A stretch of DNA of 64,000 nucleotides, taken from NCBI GenBank assembly GCA_022925895.1, contig JAKSYS010000061.1, forward strand, positions 86,397-150,396. The letters are read 5' to 3'. The position numbers and the translations under genes were made by a program. This DNA comes from Fragilaria crotonensis (Eukaryota; Bacillariophyta; Fragilariophyceae; Fragilariales; Fragilariaceae). Positions within the stretch are counted from its first letter, which is position 1; every line of letters begins with the position of its first letter. This document shows positions 43,304 to 56,883 of the stretch, piece after piece. The notes under the pieces are model-generated. The model searched no databases, was not told the DNA's origin, and saw only the letters and a program-made list of their open reading frames with translations.

Positions 43304-43376
43304 AATATTATTTATCGTTGTCTAATCAGCAATCCTACAAGTATGGAGCGCTTTAAATTTTTAGAAATAATTTTTA

Positions 43377-43659
43377 TTAACGTTTTGCTTTTTTATCAGC
43401 TTTAATATGTGATTTAAAATTTCGTGTTGTAACAAACTCACCTAATTTGTGACCAACTAATTGATCCGAAATAAAAATAGGTACATGTTGTTTTCCATTA
43501 TACACAGAGATAGTAAATCCAATCATACTAGGTAATATTGTAGAGGCTCTAGACCATGTTACAATTGTAGCATCTTTTTTTGCCAGCCAAATTTGCTTGA
43601 TTTATTTTTTTTAATAAATGATAAGCCACAAAAGGACTCTTTTTTAACGAGCGTGACAT
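43377..43659 (-). CDS. rps19: Ribosomal protein S19, one frame break
   Basis: [20 protein letters not shown] at 43659, then one base too many in the seven-base run 43575-43581, after which the frame continues [20 protein letters not shown] to [12 protein letters not shown]. Repaired length 93 aa, normal. Follows rpl2. Confidence 0.93.
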
Positions 43660-43701
43660 TTAAAAACCTTTTTATTAATTTTTTTTTACTTTATTTTTTA
43701 A

Positions 43702-44529
43702 TTATGTTCGACGACGAAGAATATAAGCATCACTTAATTTTTTCTTTTTTCGTGTCCGAGCACCTAAGGCAGGTTTACCCCAAGGTGTTAATGGACGTGT
43801 TCGTCCGATTGGAGCTCTTCCTTCACCACCACCGTGAGGGTGATCACATGGGTTCATAACTGAACCACGAACAGTAGGACGTATGCCTAACCATCTTGTA
43901 CGACCAGCTTTACCACTTTGAACTAAAAAAACATCATTATTACTAATTTCACCAATAGTAGCTAGACACTCTTTTCGTAATAGACGGATTTCTTTTGAAG
44001 GTAAACGTAAAGTTACGTAATTTCCTTCTTTTGCTAAAATTTTTGCTGATGTACCACCAGCACGAACGATTTGACCACCCTTATTTGGAATTAATTCAAC
44101 ATTATGAATTGATGTTCCTAATGGGATCTCTTCTAATGGCATAGAATTTCCAATCGTTAAAGAAATATTAGATCCTGAATAAATAGAATCGCCTACATTT
44201 AAATTTTTAGGTTGTAAAATATAACGTTTTTCACCATCTGAGTAATGAATTAAGGCAATTCTTGCATTTCGGTTTGGGTCATATTCTATAGCTACAACAC
44301 GACCTTCTATATTAATTTTATTTCTTTTAAAATCAATTAAACGATAAAGACGTTTATGCCCACCACCACGGTGGCGAATAGTAATAACACCTCGGTTATT
44401 TCTACCTTTATTTCGATGATTTTTACGAATTAAAGTTTTTTCTGGTTTAGTTTTTGTTATTTCACTAAAGTCTGACAATGCTCGATTTCTTGTACCCGGA
44501 GTATATGATTTATAAAGACGAATAGCCAT
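43702..44529 (-). CDS. rpl2: Ribosomal protein L2
   Basis: 275 aa; the RNA-binding and peptidyl-transferase region [23 protein letters not shown] contains the invariant histidine. Complete and in frame. Confidence 0.98.
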   Translation of the reverse strand: MAIRLYKSYTPGTRNRALSDFSEITKTKPEKTLIRKNHRNKGRNNRGVITIRHRGGGHKRLYRLIDFKRNKINIEGRVVAIEYDPNRNARIALIHYSDGEKRYILQPKNLNVGDSIYSGSNISLTIGNSMPLEEIPLGTSIHNVELIPNKGGQIVRAGGTSAKILAKEGNYVTLRLPSKEIRLLRKECLATIGEISNNDVFLVQSGKAGRTRWLGIRPTVRGSVMNPCDHPHGGGEGRAPIGRTRPLTPWGKPALGARTRKKKKLSDAYILRRRT

Positions 44530-44561
44530 AAACGTAATTCTTTGCTTTATTAAATTATTAA

Positions 44562-44870
44562 TTAGTTCTCAGTAAATAAATTGATTACATCACCTTCAGA
44601 TAAAGTTACAATTGCTTTTTTATATTGAGGTTTCCAACCTACATATTTACCTACACGTTTTTGTTTTCTTGGAAGATGACAAGTATTTACTTTTGTAACT
44701 TTTACATTAAATAAATATTCAATTGCTGATTTAATTGTGATTTTATCTGATGAACGATCTACAACAAATGTATATTGATTATTTTCTAATAGTCGAGTGG
44801 CTTTATCTGTAATAATAGGGTATTTTACTACTTGTTGATTACTAAGATGGTATTTTGATGACTTATCCAC
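44562..44870 (-). CDS. rpl23: Ribosomal protein L23 with GTG start
   Basis: 102 aa; [24 protein letters not shown] and the RRKR-like tail region [23 protein letters not shown] match L23. No ATG lies upstream; the start is GTG at 44868-44870 with a strong AAGGAG seven bases before it. The start overlaps the rpl4 stop by 8 bases, a coupling arrangement. Confidence 0.93.
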   Translation of the reverse strand: MDKSSKYHLSNQQVVKYPIITDKATRLLENNQYTFVVDRSSDKITIKSAIEYLFNVKVTKVNTCHLPRKQKRVGKYVGWKPQYKKAIVTLSEGDVINLFTEN

Positions 44871-45511
44871 AGAATGTCTCCTTTATATCATTTAGCGCTA
44901 ATGGTGTTAAAATAATTTGTTTTGCTTTAATTAGACTTAATGTGTTTAATTGTGTTGCACAAATTAATTCAATATTTTTAATATTTTGAACGGATAATTT
45001 TAACGATTCTGTTTTAACTGAAACAACTAATAATATTTTTTTGATCTAAATTAATACCACAGTTTTGGCAAGCTTTAGAAAATTCTGATGTTTTTGGTAT
45101 CTCAAAACTGTTTTCTAAATTTTCAATTAATAAAATATTATCTTTTTTGTTATATAACAAAGTCTGTAATGCTAAACGACGTTCTTTTTTATTTAATTTA
45201 TATTCAATTGTTTTTGGTTTTGGTCCAAAAGTTACACCACCACCTTTCCATAAAGGTGAACTATTTGAACCTGCTCGCGCACGTCCTGTACCTTTTTGTT
45301 TCCAGGGCTTACGGCCACCACCACGAACTTCACTTCGTGTTTTAGTTGAAGATGTACCTTGCTTTGTTGAAATATTATGTCTTAGAATATCTTTATGAAC
45401 TAAATAATTTCCTGAATTTTCAAGGATCTTTAATTTTAATTCACATGTTGAATCTAATTTCTCTCCTGTTAAATTGACAGGATTATATGTTATTATTTTT
45501 TGAATACTCAT
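44863..45511 (-). CDS. rpl4: Ribosomal protein L4, one frame break
   Basis: Begins [20 protein letters not shown]; the L4 core loop [32 protein letters not shown] is intact. One base too many in the seven-base run 45036-45042 breaks the frame, after which [20 protein letters not shown] continues to the stop at 44863. Repaired length 215 aa. Confidence 0.93.
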
Positions 45512-45555
45512 ACCTTAAAATTTTGTATTTTCAATTTTTAATTATTTCAATTAAC

Positions 45556-46182
45556 TTATTCGAAAGGCATAATACTTAATAAATTCCCAGGTTTACCAGG
45601 AACAGACCCTTTTACAACAAGAATATTTTCGTCACTATTAGTTTGAATTACTTTAAGTTTTTTAATAGTTGTTACTTTATTTCCTAATTGGCCTGCCATT
45701 TTTTTACCAGGTAAAACGCGACCAGGAGTTGTACCCATACCAATTGAACCTGGAGCTCTATGATTTTTTGAACCATGTGTCATGGGTCCTCGTGCAAAAT
45801 TATAGCGTTTTTGAAGACCAGAGAATCCTTTACCTATACTTTTACCACGTATATTTATAAGTTGTCCTACAGAAAAAGAATCTACATTTAAAATTTGTCC
45901 AATTTCAAATTGATCTAAATTTTCATTTAATCGAAATTCTTTTAAATATTTTAATGGTTGAATATTAGATTTTTGTAAATGGCCTAATTCTGGTTGAGTT
46001 AATGATTTACTAGAAATTTTTCCATAACCAATTTGAATTGAATTATAACCATCTTTTAAAACTGTCTTTACTTGTGTTATTACACAAGGTCCAACTTTTA
46101 AAATTGTCACAGGAATAATATTACCTGATTCATCAAAAATCTGTGTCATTCCAATTTTATTTCCTAATAGCCCTACAGTCAT
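45556..46182 (-). CDS. rpl3: Ribosomal protein L3
   Basis: 208 aa; [21 protein letters not shown] and [29 protein letters not shown] are the L3 signatures. First gene of the large minus-strand ribosomal cluster. Complete. Confidence 0.97.
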   Translation of the reverse strand: MTVGLLGNKIGMTQIFDESGNIIPVTILKVGPCVITQVKTVLKDGYNSIQIGYGKISSKSLTQPELGHLQKSNIQPLKYLKEFRLNENLDQFEIGQILNVDSFSVGQLINIRGKSIGKGFSGLQKRYNFARGPMTHGSKNHRAPGSIGMGTTPGRVLPGKKMAGQLGNKVTTIKKLKVIQTNSDENILVVKGSVPGKPGNLLSIMPFE

Positions 46183-48361
<2,179 letters not shown>

Positions 48362-48363
48362 AT

Positions 48364-48397
48364 AATTTTAAACGAATCTTAAGATTCGTTTAAAATT
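48364..48397. terminator. Palindrome between dnaK and groEL
   Basis: 17-bp perfect arms (48364-48380 and 48381-48397) with no spacer, between convergent genes; contains the groEL stop codon. Confidence 0.65.
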
Positions 48398-49977
48398 TTT
48401 GTATCATCTACGATAATACATTCTGTAGTTAAAATCATACTTGCTATTGAAGTTGCATTTTGAAGACCTGATCGAGTCACTTTAGCAGGGTCCACAACAC
48501 CTTCTTCGTACATATTTCCAAATGTATTTGTTGCAGCATTATAACCAATTTCAAATTCTTGCTGTTGAACTTTTTCAATGATAACTGCTCCATTAATACC
48601 AGCATTTTCGGCAATTCTTCGTAAAGGGGCAAGAATTGCTTTAGAAATAATCATTGCTCCAATTAATTCGTCTTCTTTTAAATTATTTTTGGCCCACGTT
48701 ATAAGATTTTCTGATAAATGTGCTAGCGTAGCACCTCCTCCGGGCACAATTCCTTCTTCTACTGCAGCACGGGTTGCATTAATGGCATCTTCTAATCGAA
48801 GTTTTTTATCTTTCATTTCTGTTTCTGTAACTGCCCCAACTCGTATAACAGCAATACCTCCAGATAATTTAGCTATACGATCTTGTAATTTCTCTTTTTC
48901 ATAACCTGTATCAGCTAAATTTACTTGTTTTCGTAATTGCTCACATCTAACTTTAATTTCTTCAAGTGTTGTTCCATCTGCAACAATTGTTGTGGTATCT
49001 TTTGTCACAATTATTCGACGTGCTTCTCCAAGAAGATTTAATTGAATATTATCTAAACTTAATCCAGCATCTTGAGTAATAACAGTCCCCCCAGTTAAAA
49101 CACCAATATCTTGTAACATTAGTTTTCTTAACTCTCCAAACCCAGGGGCTCTTATAGCAACAACATTAATAATCCCTCTTAATTTATTTAAAATTAAAGT
49201 GGCTAATGCTTCTTTTTCAACATCTTCTGCAATAATCAATAAAGGACGTTTTGTTTTTGTTATTTGTTCTAAAATTGGTAATAAATCTTGTTGAACTAAA
49301 GTTATTTTTTTATCTGTTAATAATATATATGGATTATCATAAGATACTTCCATTTTTCAGTATTAGTTATAAAATATGGAGAAATAAATCCTTTTCAAGT
49401 TTCATCCCTTCAGTGATTTCAAGTTCTGTTATGATTCCTTTACCTTCCTCTAACGAAATAACTCCCTCTTTACCTACTTTTGCAAGAGCATCTGAAATTA
49501 ATGATCCAATTACCTCATCATTTCCTGATGAGATGGTTGCTACTTGTTGAATAGATTGAATATCTTCTACTGGTTGTGCAAATTCATTAATTTGAGTTAC
49601 TAAGTATTGAGTGGCTTTTTCCATACCTAATTTAATTGAGATTGGATTAGCTCCAGCTGCCACGTTTTTTAAACCTTCTTTAACCATAGCATAAGCTAAA
49701 ACTGTAGCAGTTGTAGTACCATCACCTGCTACATCATTTGTTTTTGCTGCTGCTTGTCGAATTAATGAGACGCCTGTATTTTCAATATGATCTTTTAAGT
49801 TTATTTCTCTAGCAATTGTAACACCATCGTTTACAATTTGTGGTGAACCATAGGCTTTTCTAGTACAACATTTCTACCTTTAGGGCCTAAGGTAACTGAA
49901 ACAGCTTCAACCATTATTTCCATTCCACGTTCAAGCGCACGTCTTGCATTGTCTTGATATAATATTTTTTTTGCCAT
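48379..49977 (-). CDS. groEL: Chaperonin GroEL (Cpn60), three frame breaks
   Basis: Begins [20 protein letters not shown] at 49977; [26 protein letters not shown] and [15 protein letters not shown] are present. Breaks at 49856-49859, 49392-49395 and 49353-49357 each lack one base of an A/T run; register is exact on both sides ([40 protein letters not shown]). Repaired length 533 aa. No GroES gene is seen in the window. Confidence 0.94.
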
Positions 49978-50139
49978 AGAAATTACTAAAGAGGTTTATA
50001 ATAAATTGTAAATACACTTTAATTGAAGCAATAATAATTTTGCAAGTTTAAGAGTTAATTCTGTTTAATTTTTTCCAAACGCTTTACTAAATTGAGTGAT
50101 ATATATTATTATGAGTATAGAAATTAAGTTTATATACTT

Positions 50140-50213
50140 GGGCTTGTAGCTCAGTGGACTAGAGCACGTGGCTACGAACTACGGTGTCAGGGGTTCGAAT
50201 CCCTTCTTGCCCA
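50140..50213 (+). tRNA. trnR: tRNA-Arg(ACG), acceptor stem imperfect
   Basis: Anticodon stem CGTGG/CTACG with loop CTACGAA (ACG), D-arm and T-arm normal. The acceptor as read, GGGCTTG against CTTGCCC, leaves two T-T mismatches at positions 5 and 6; a typical stem would have AA on one side. Confidence 0.85.
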
Positions 50214-50255
50214 ATATTTTAAACTTTTCTAGGATCTTTAACGCTCAATTTTGTA

Positions 50256-50327
50256 TGGGGTGTCGCCAAGTGGTAAGGCTGCGGACTTTGACTCCGCCAT
50301 TCGTAGGTTCGAATCCTGCCACCCCAG
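50256..50327 (+). tRNA. trnQ: tRNA-Gln(UUG)
   Basis: Acceptor TGGGGTG/CACCCCA, anticodon stem GCGGA/TCCGC with loop CTTTGAC (UUG). Confidence 0.95.
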
Positions 50328-50423
50328 TTCAAATAAAAGTAAACGAAATTTTTTTGATTAATAATTTACATATTTTATATAAGTAAAGTAAGATATAATT
50401 GTTAAGATTTTAAGGATAAATTT

Positions 50424-50786
50424 ATGGAAACGAAAATTCAGTTTATAAAAGGATTAGACGAAAAAGTATTACCCGATGTTCGTTTAACACGCTCTCGTGA
50501 TGGAAGTACAGGTACTGCTACATTTCGTTTTAAAAATCCTAACATTTTAGATAAAAGTACAGCTAAACAAGGTGAAATCACAGGAATGTATCTTATTGAT
50601 GAAGAAGGAACATTAGAAACACGTGACGTAAATGCACGTTTTGTAAATGGAAAACCAGAAGCAATCGAATCAGTTTATATTATGAAAAGTCCGGAAGATT
50701 GGGATAGATTTATGCGATTTATGGAACGTTATGGTCAGACAAATGGATTAGTTTTACAAAAGCAACATAAAATATTAATTACTTAA
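50424..50786 (+). CDS. psb28: Photosystem II assembly protein Psb28
   Basis: 120 aa; [32 protein letters not shown] and [28 protein letters not shown] match Psb28 (formerly psbW/ycf79), a cytoplasmic-side factor of CP47 and photosystem II assembly. Complete; pheT starts 9 bases later. Confidence 0.95.
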   Translation: METKIQFIKGLDEKVLPDVRLTRSRDGSTGTATFRFKNPNILDKSTAKQGEITGMYLIDEEGTLETRDVNARFVNGKPEAIESVYIMKSPEDWDRFMRFMERYGQTNGLVLQKQHKILIT

Positions 50787-50795
50787 AAATGAACA

Positions 50796-52917
50796 ATGCA
50801 AATATCATTAAAGTGGATCAATGAAATAATTAATATTAATAATATTCAATTAGATTATCTCATTGAAAAATTAACACTTGGTGGATTTGAAGTTGAAGAA
50901 ATTATTGAATTAGAAGAAAATGGGAAAAAACTAATTACATTAGATCTTTCTTCAACAGCAAATCGATCGGATAGTTTATCTATTGCTGGAATTGCACGAG
51001 AAATGAGTACTATATTAGATAAACCTTATAAGGTATCTAAATACTTAGATAAGACGTCAAATTGGGAAAAACAGTTTTTTGAGTTTTTAGTACCTTCCAC
51101 AGCTAAAAATGAACTTTCGGTTTTTTTAGCCATTAGTGTTGAGAATTTAACAAATATCAAACCACCTATTTGGTTAACTAATAAGTTAATAAGTTCGGGC
51201 TTAGTTCCTCAAAATAACTTATTAGACTATAAAAATTTTATTCTCTTAGAAACAGGATATCCTTTTGAATTTTATGATCTAAATCAAATTCAATCTCATT
51301 TAAATTCCACCGATTTTGATTTAAAATTAACTGATAAAATTAAGAATCAAAAATTTATAGGTACGAATGATATTGAATATGAATTAACAGATTCAACATT
51401 ATTAATAAAAGCAAATAATACACCTATAAGTATCGCAGGTTTAATTCCTCAGAAAGAGTTTGGGTATACAGTAAAAACAAGTTCATTATTAATCGAAGCA
51501 TCAGTTTTTAACTCTAGTTTCATCCGTAAACAGAGTCGGAGTTTAGGATTAAGAACAGAAAGATCTGCTCGTTATGAAAAATCAATTAAAAATACAGATT
51601 TATTTAATGCTCTGCACCGTTTATTAAGATTATTAAAAATTTCGAATTCTAATTTAAACTCTAAATTAATAACATTTTCTAAGATTACTCCAGAAGAAAA
51701 AAAAACTATTCTTTTAGATTACAATTTAATTAATGAAATTTTAGGACCTATAAAAGGGAGTGATAAATATACATTAAATTATATAAATCCTATATTAATT
51801 TCTAGATATTTAAAACGCCTACAATTTTCATATACATATAATTCTACTCAATTAAACTGGCTGGTTGAAATTCCATATTTTAGAATGGATGATATTGTTC
51901 GACCTATTGATTTGATCGAAGAAATTGGACGATTGCATGGGTTTAATCAATTTTTAACCAGATTACCGAAAATTAAAAATATTGGTTTAGAAGATCCAAG
52001 TTATAAGACAAGAAGAAAAATTACCAACTATTTATTAAGTATAGGTTTTAGTGAATTAGTACACTATTCTTTAGTTGGAAATCAAGGATTACCTATAAAT
52101 ACAATAAAACTAGTAAATCCCTTATTGACTGATTCTGCTAATCTTCGAACAACTTTATTACCTGGTTTAATAAAGACAATGAAAGAAAATATAAATCAAG
52201 GTAATTCTTATTTTGAAGCTTTTGAATATGGCCATACATTTTTTCAAAATCAACAAAGTATGTTTTATGAAAAAGAATTCATTAGCGGTATTTTTGGAGG
52301 TAATAAATCTAAAGAAAATTGGTCTGAATCTAGTAACTCATTAACTTGGTTTAAAGCTAAGGGGGAAAATAGATTTATTGTTTAAACAACTTAAAATCAT
52401 TACAGATTGGAAACTTTCTTCTGATTTGAATTACAAAACGTTATTACATCCATATCGAACTGGACAACTTTATTTATCAGACGGAACATCTCTTGGGATT
52501 TTTGGTCAAATCCACCCAATTTTAGCAACTAAAATGAATTTAGCTTCAGAACTATACTTATTTGAATTTAATTTTGATTTAATAAAAGATGAATTAAAGA
52601 AAAATAAAATAACAATATACAAGGAATATTCTTTATATCCCAAAATTGTTAAAGATATATCATTTGTAATTAGTCAAAATGTAAATTTCAGTGAAATTCG
52701 AGAAATCTTTTTAAATAATGGGACAAAATTTTTAATAGATGTAAAACTTTTGGATGAATATAAATCAGATTCATTGCCTGTTAATCATGTTAGTTTGTGC
52801 TTTCAATTAGTATTTCAATCTAAAGAAAAAACATTAGAAAATAAATTAATCGAAAATATAATAAGTAATGTTCAAGTAGTATTAAAAGAACATTTCAAAG
52901 CTGAAATTCGTTCATAA
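50796..52917 (+). CDS. pheT: Phenylalanyl-tRNA synthetase beta subunit, one frame break
   Basis: MQISLKWINEIININN start, B3/B4 region (SRSLGLRTERSARYEKSIKN), B5 (EEIGRLHGFNQF) and C-terminal ferredoxin-like anticodon domain (YPKIVKDISFVISQN). Lacks the tRNA-binding EMAP domain of many bacterial PheT, as usual in plastids. The frame breaks at 52361-52369 (GGGGGAAAA, one base too many) and resumes IDLLFKQLKIITDWKLSSDL. Repaired length 706 aa. The alpha chain is not in the window. Confidence 0.92.
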
Positions 52918-52919
52918 TA

Positions 52920-52949
52920 GGATAATTCTAAAAAATTTTAGAATTATCC
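52920..52949. terminator. Hairpin between pheT and thiS
   Basis: 14-bp perfect arms (52920-52933 and 52936-52949), 2-base spacer; covers the thiS stop codon and lies just after the pheT stop. Confidence 0.65.
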
Positions 52950-53157
52950 ACCCCCAACAATACTTATAATTTCAATTTTGTCATTCGAATTAACTTTAAT
53001 TCGAGCCCACTCATTTTTTATCACAAATTAAGTTATTATATTCAATAACGAAAAGACTATTTTTATAATTAAAATATTCAAGAATCTGGTTAATTGTCAA
53101 ATCTTTATTTATAAAAAATTCATGACCATTTATAAAAATTTTTTTTTCAATATACAT
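52944..53157 (-). CDS. thiS: ThiS sulfur carrier protein, one frame break
   Basis: About 70 aa, MYIEKKIFINGHEFFINKDL... to the C-terminal IVGGG; the terminal Gly-Gly is thiocarboxylated and passes sulfur to ThiG for thiazole synthesis. The frame breaks in the six-base run 53014-53019 (one base too many), then reads NEWARIKVNSNDKIEIISIV. The gene is easily missed because of the break and its size. Its partner thiG is at 24999-25802. Confidence 0.85.
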
Positions 53158-53252
53158 AGACTTTATTAGTTTTGGTTAGAAATTTTAAAATTTTTTAAAG
53201 TAAGGTCTAGACTTCAATTAGATATACTTTATAATATGTTATAACATTATAT

Positions 53253-53326
53253 GGCGGGTGTGGCCAAGTGGTTAAGGCAGTGGGTTGTGATTCCACCATT
53301 CGTCGGTTCAAGTCCGATCATTCGCC
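53253..53326 (+). tRNA. trnH: tRNA-His(GUG)
   Basis: Anticodon loop TTGTGAT (GUG) on stem GTGGG/TCCAC; acceptor GCGGGTG/CATTCGC with the extra 5' G at 53253 facing C at 53326, the histidine identity feature. Confidence 0.95.
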
Positions 53327-53383
53327 CTAAATAAAAAAATTAAGATTGATAAAATGAAGTAATTATAGATTTAAAAAATTGAT

Positions 53384-54004
53384 ATGTCACGTTATAGAGG
53401 ACCTAAATTACGCATAACACGACGCTTGGGTGCATTGCCAGGTTTGACTAAAAAAAGATCAAAAAAAGATAATATTCGACCGGGTCAACATGGTAAAGTG
53501 AATGCAGACAATAACAAAAAAATGACTGAGTATGGCGTAAGGTTAGAAGAAAAGCAAAAATTAAAGTTTAATTATGGTTTAACAGAAAGTCAATTATATA
53601 GGTATATAAAAGAAGCCCGACGCCGTAAAGGAGTTACAGGTTTGATTTTATTACAATTATTAGAAATGAGGCTAGATACTATTTGTTATACCTTAGGGTT
53701 TGCTTCTACTATTGTTCAAGCGCGTCAACTTGTTAATCATGGTCATATTACTGTTAATAAAAAGGTTGTTAATATTCCAAGTTTCCAATGCAGATTAAAT
53801 GATATTATTGCTATTAAACAAAAAGCTAGTTCCAAAAATGTCGTTGAAACGAATTTAAAAGATAATAAAAAACCAGATTTACCTACTCACTTAAAATTTG
53901 ATGACTCAAAATTAGAAGCTACTGTTTTAGATTATTGTGATCGAAATGATGTTGGTTTAGATGTTAAAGAATTACTAGTAATTGAGTATTATTCACGCAG
54001 ATAA
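53384..54004 (+). CDS. rps4: Ribosomal protein S4
   Basis: 206 aa; [20 protein letters not shown] start, S4 domain [32 protein letters not shown]. Complete. First of rps4-rps16. Confidence 0.97.
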   Translation: MSRYRGPKLRITRRLGALPGLTKKRSKKDNIRPGQHGKVNADNNKKMTEYGVRLEEKQKLKFNYGLTESQLYRYIKEARRRKGVTGLILLQLLEMRLDTICYTLGFASTIVQARQLVNHGHITVNKKVVNIPSFQCRLNDIIAIKQKASSKNVVETNLKDNKKPDLPTHLKFDDSKLEATVLDYCDRNDVGLDVKELLVIEYYSRR

Positions 54005-54033
54005 AATTTAAATCCATTTATTAAAATAAAATT

Positions 54034-54273
54034 ATGCTAAAGTTACGTTTAAAACGAACAGGACGAAAACGCTCTGCTTCATACCGTTTAGTTATTATGG
54101 AACATTCTACAAGAAGAGATGGTCGACCTATTGATGAAGTAGGTTTCTATAATCCAATTACTAAACAATCATCATTTGATATTACAAAAATAACAAATTG
54201 GTTAAAAGTAGGAGCAAAACCTTCAGATACTGTTTTTTATTTATTAAAAAAATCAAATATTATTGAATCTTAA
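54034..54273 (+). CDS. rps16: Ribosomal protein S16
   Basis: 79 aa, intronless; MLKLRLKRTGRKRSASYRLVIM and RRDGRPIDEVGFYNP are typical. The last codons lie inside a 40-bp palindrome. Confidence 0.96.
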   Translation: MLKLRLKRTGRKRSASYRLVIMEHSTRRDGRPIDEVGFYNPITKQSSFDITKITNWLKVGAKPSDTVFYLLKKSNIIES

Positions 54274-54338
54274 ATTCATATTCTTAAAAGATAGTAGATA
54301 CTATCTTTTAAGAATATGAATTTAAGATTCAATAATAT
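54257..54338. repeat. 40-bp perfect palindrome at the rps16 end
   Basis: Arms 54257-54296 and 54299-54338 are perfect inverted repeats with a 2-base spacer. It starts inside the rps16 coding sequence and contains its stop codon. Probably a terminator or RNA 3'-end stabiliser. Confidence 0.75.
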
Positions 54339-54457
54339 AAATAGACGAAAAATAACATATAAATAATATATAATGTCAGATAATTAGAGTGTTTTAAAAA
54401 AATGTTTAATTTGATTTTTCAAATTAAAAATATATTCGAATATATTAGAATAACTTT

Positions 54458-54826
54458 ATGTCTCATTTTACAAATATACAAACATGCTTTCAAAATTTAT
54501 TTTATTTAGAAAAAGCATTAGCGAAACTAGAAATTCCAAATTTTAAAGATACTGAATTAGCTCAAACTACGAGTTTAGTTTTACCTCAAGGCGAAAATAG
54601 TAATGTAAGATTTAACTGGGATGGCGAAGCTTTTGCTTTAAATGTTGATTCTGATTATTGGAATCAAAAATATTCAGTAAACCATTTCCTTGCTAAAGTT
54701 ACACAAGAATACGCTACAGAAGCTATTGTGGGAGAGTCTCAAAAACAAGGTTTTAAACCTGTTGAAATAAAACAACATGATGATGGATCTCGAACTATTT
54801 CTTTACAGCGTTGGAATGAAAGATAA
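54458..54826 (+). CDS. ycf35: Ycf35 (DUF1257) conserved protein
   Basis: 122 aa; MSHFTNIQTCFQNLFYLEKA start and SRTISLQRWNER end match the Ycf35 family, conserved in cyanobacteria and red-lineage plastids; function not established. Complete. Confidence 0.88.
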   Translation: MSHFTNIQTCFQNLFYLEKALAKLEIPNFKDTELAQTTSLVLPQGENSNVRFNWDGEAFALNVDSDYWNQKYSVNHFLAKVTQEYATEAIVGESQKQGFKPVEIKQHDDGSRTISLQRWNER

Positions 54827-54864
54827 AAAATATTAGCAGAAACTTTTCTGCTAATATTTTTTAT
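54823..54864 (+). terminator. Terminator hairpin of ycf35
   Basis: 18-bp perfect arms (54823-54840 and 54847-54864), 6-base loop, then T-rich end; contains the ycf35 stop codon. Confidence 0.7.
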
Positions 54865-54912
54865 CCTAATAAGAAGTTTCGCAACCTAAAAATTATTAGA
54901 CTAAAAATTTTT

Positions 54913-55314
54913 AAAGGAGGTTGAAATGAGAGATTCAGGAACAAGGAAACACATAGATAGTCACAGTTTTAAAACACCTTGGTCATCTATATATAACTGG
55001 CCAATCAGGTTATAGGCTCTGAAGGTGTGACAAAAAGTAAGCCAGCAATGATCGATCCTACAAGTATTCTATCCCTTGCATTTATACCTATAGCCAGTCC
55101 AGGAATGTCTATCGCGTATGATATTTTAATTGGTAAAACATTTGGTTAGTTTATCACTAAATTTTTTTTATTTGGAGAATTTACTAGTTGGTTGGATTTA
55201 TTTCAATCTTGGAGGTTTGGCAGATCAAAAAAGAATTGGCAATCGTTAATTTCCTCACTTTACTATCACCACTATAATAGATGATGAATCCAAAACCAAA
55301 ATACTATTTTTCAA
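54913..55314 (+). pseudogene. Possible degraded coding region with a perfect ribosome site
   Basis: AAAGGAGG at 54913-54920 matches the 16S 3' end exactly and sits 5 bases before an ATG (54926). The frame reads MRDSGTRKHIDSHSFKTPW and stops after 29 codons. In other frames the sequence goes on with readable protein: KSKPAMIDPTSILSLAFIPI, then MSIAYDILIGKTFG, then FGEFTSWLDLFQSWRFGRS, with a possible membrane segment. I recognise no family. It may be a broken gene; the joins are not simple homopolymer shifts. Confidence 0.35.
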
Positions 55315-55514
55315 TTCTTGAGACAAGTATGATGTTTTGATAACGGAAAACATAAAAAGTGATTGGATTGGAACTCAAATTATTTGCTCTGGGAAAAATT
55401 CGGCATATTTTTACAAACTTATCCAAACTCAAAAACTCAATTTGAATCTTTTAAAACCTAACCTAAAAACTATAAACTTATGGCAAACTAATCTTTTAAT
55501 ATATATAAATCACT
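55315..55514. other. Spacer with a weak unassigned reading frame
   Basis: A plus-strand frame from 55337 (beginning MITENIKSDWIGTQIICSGK) runs open into the antisense of trnL. I see no family resemblance and the frame shares no ribosome site, so I do not call a gene. Confidence 0.4.
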
Positions 55515-55600
55515 TGGGAACGGAGGGACTTGAACCCTCACGCTTATCACTAAGCAACGGATTTTAAGTCCGTCGTGTCTACCAATTTCACCACATTCCC
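55515..55600 (-). tRNA. trnL: tRNA-Leu(UAA)
   Basis: Class II tRNA with long variable arm; loop CTTAAAA (UAA), T-arm GGGTTCAAGTCCC. No group I intron, unlike many cyanobacterial and plant copies. Confidence 0.95.
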
Positions 55601-55663
55601 TATACAGCTATACTACAATTTAGTAATCGGTTTGTCAAGCCTATTTTAAAAAATTTTGTTTGT

Positions 55664-55697
55664 AAAATATCTAAACCTATAAAGGTTTAGATATTTT
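55664..55697 (-). terminator. Terminator hairpin of psbA
   Basis: 15-bp perfect arms (55664-55678 and 55683-55697), 4-base loop, just past the psbA stop. Confidence 0.65.
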
Positions 55698-55708
55698 GTT
55701 ACAAAAAA

Positions 55709-56792
<1,084 letters not shown>

Positions 56793-56883
56793 AAAAAAAG
56801 TTTAAATAATTTTAATTCTTCCCAAGTAACTAAACTTGTTATATACAATTGTAAAACACAGTTGGTACTTTGATCACAATTTT

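Noticed and set aside
55337-55567. 76-codon plus-strand frame running into trnL
   Set aside because: Its end is antisense tRNA and the rest has no family character or ribosome site.
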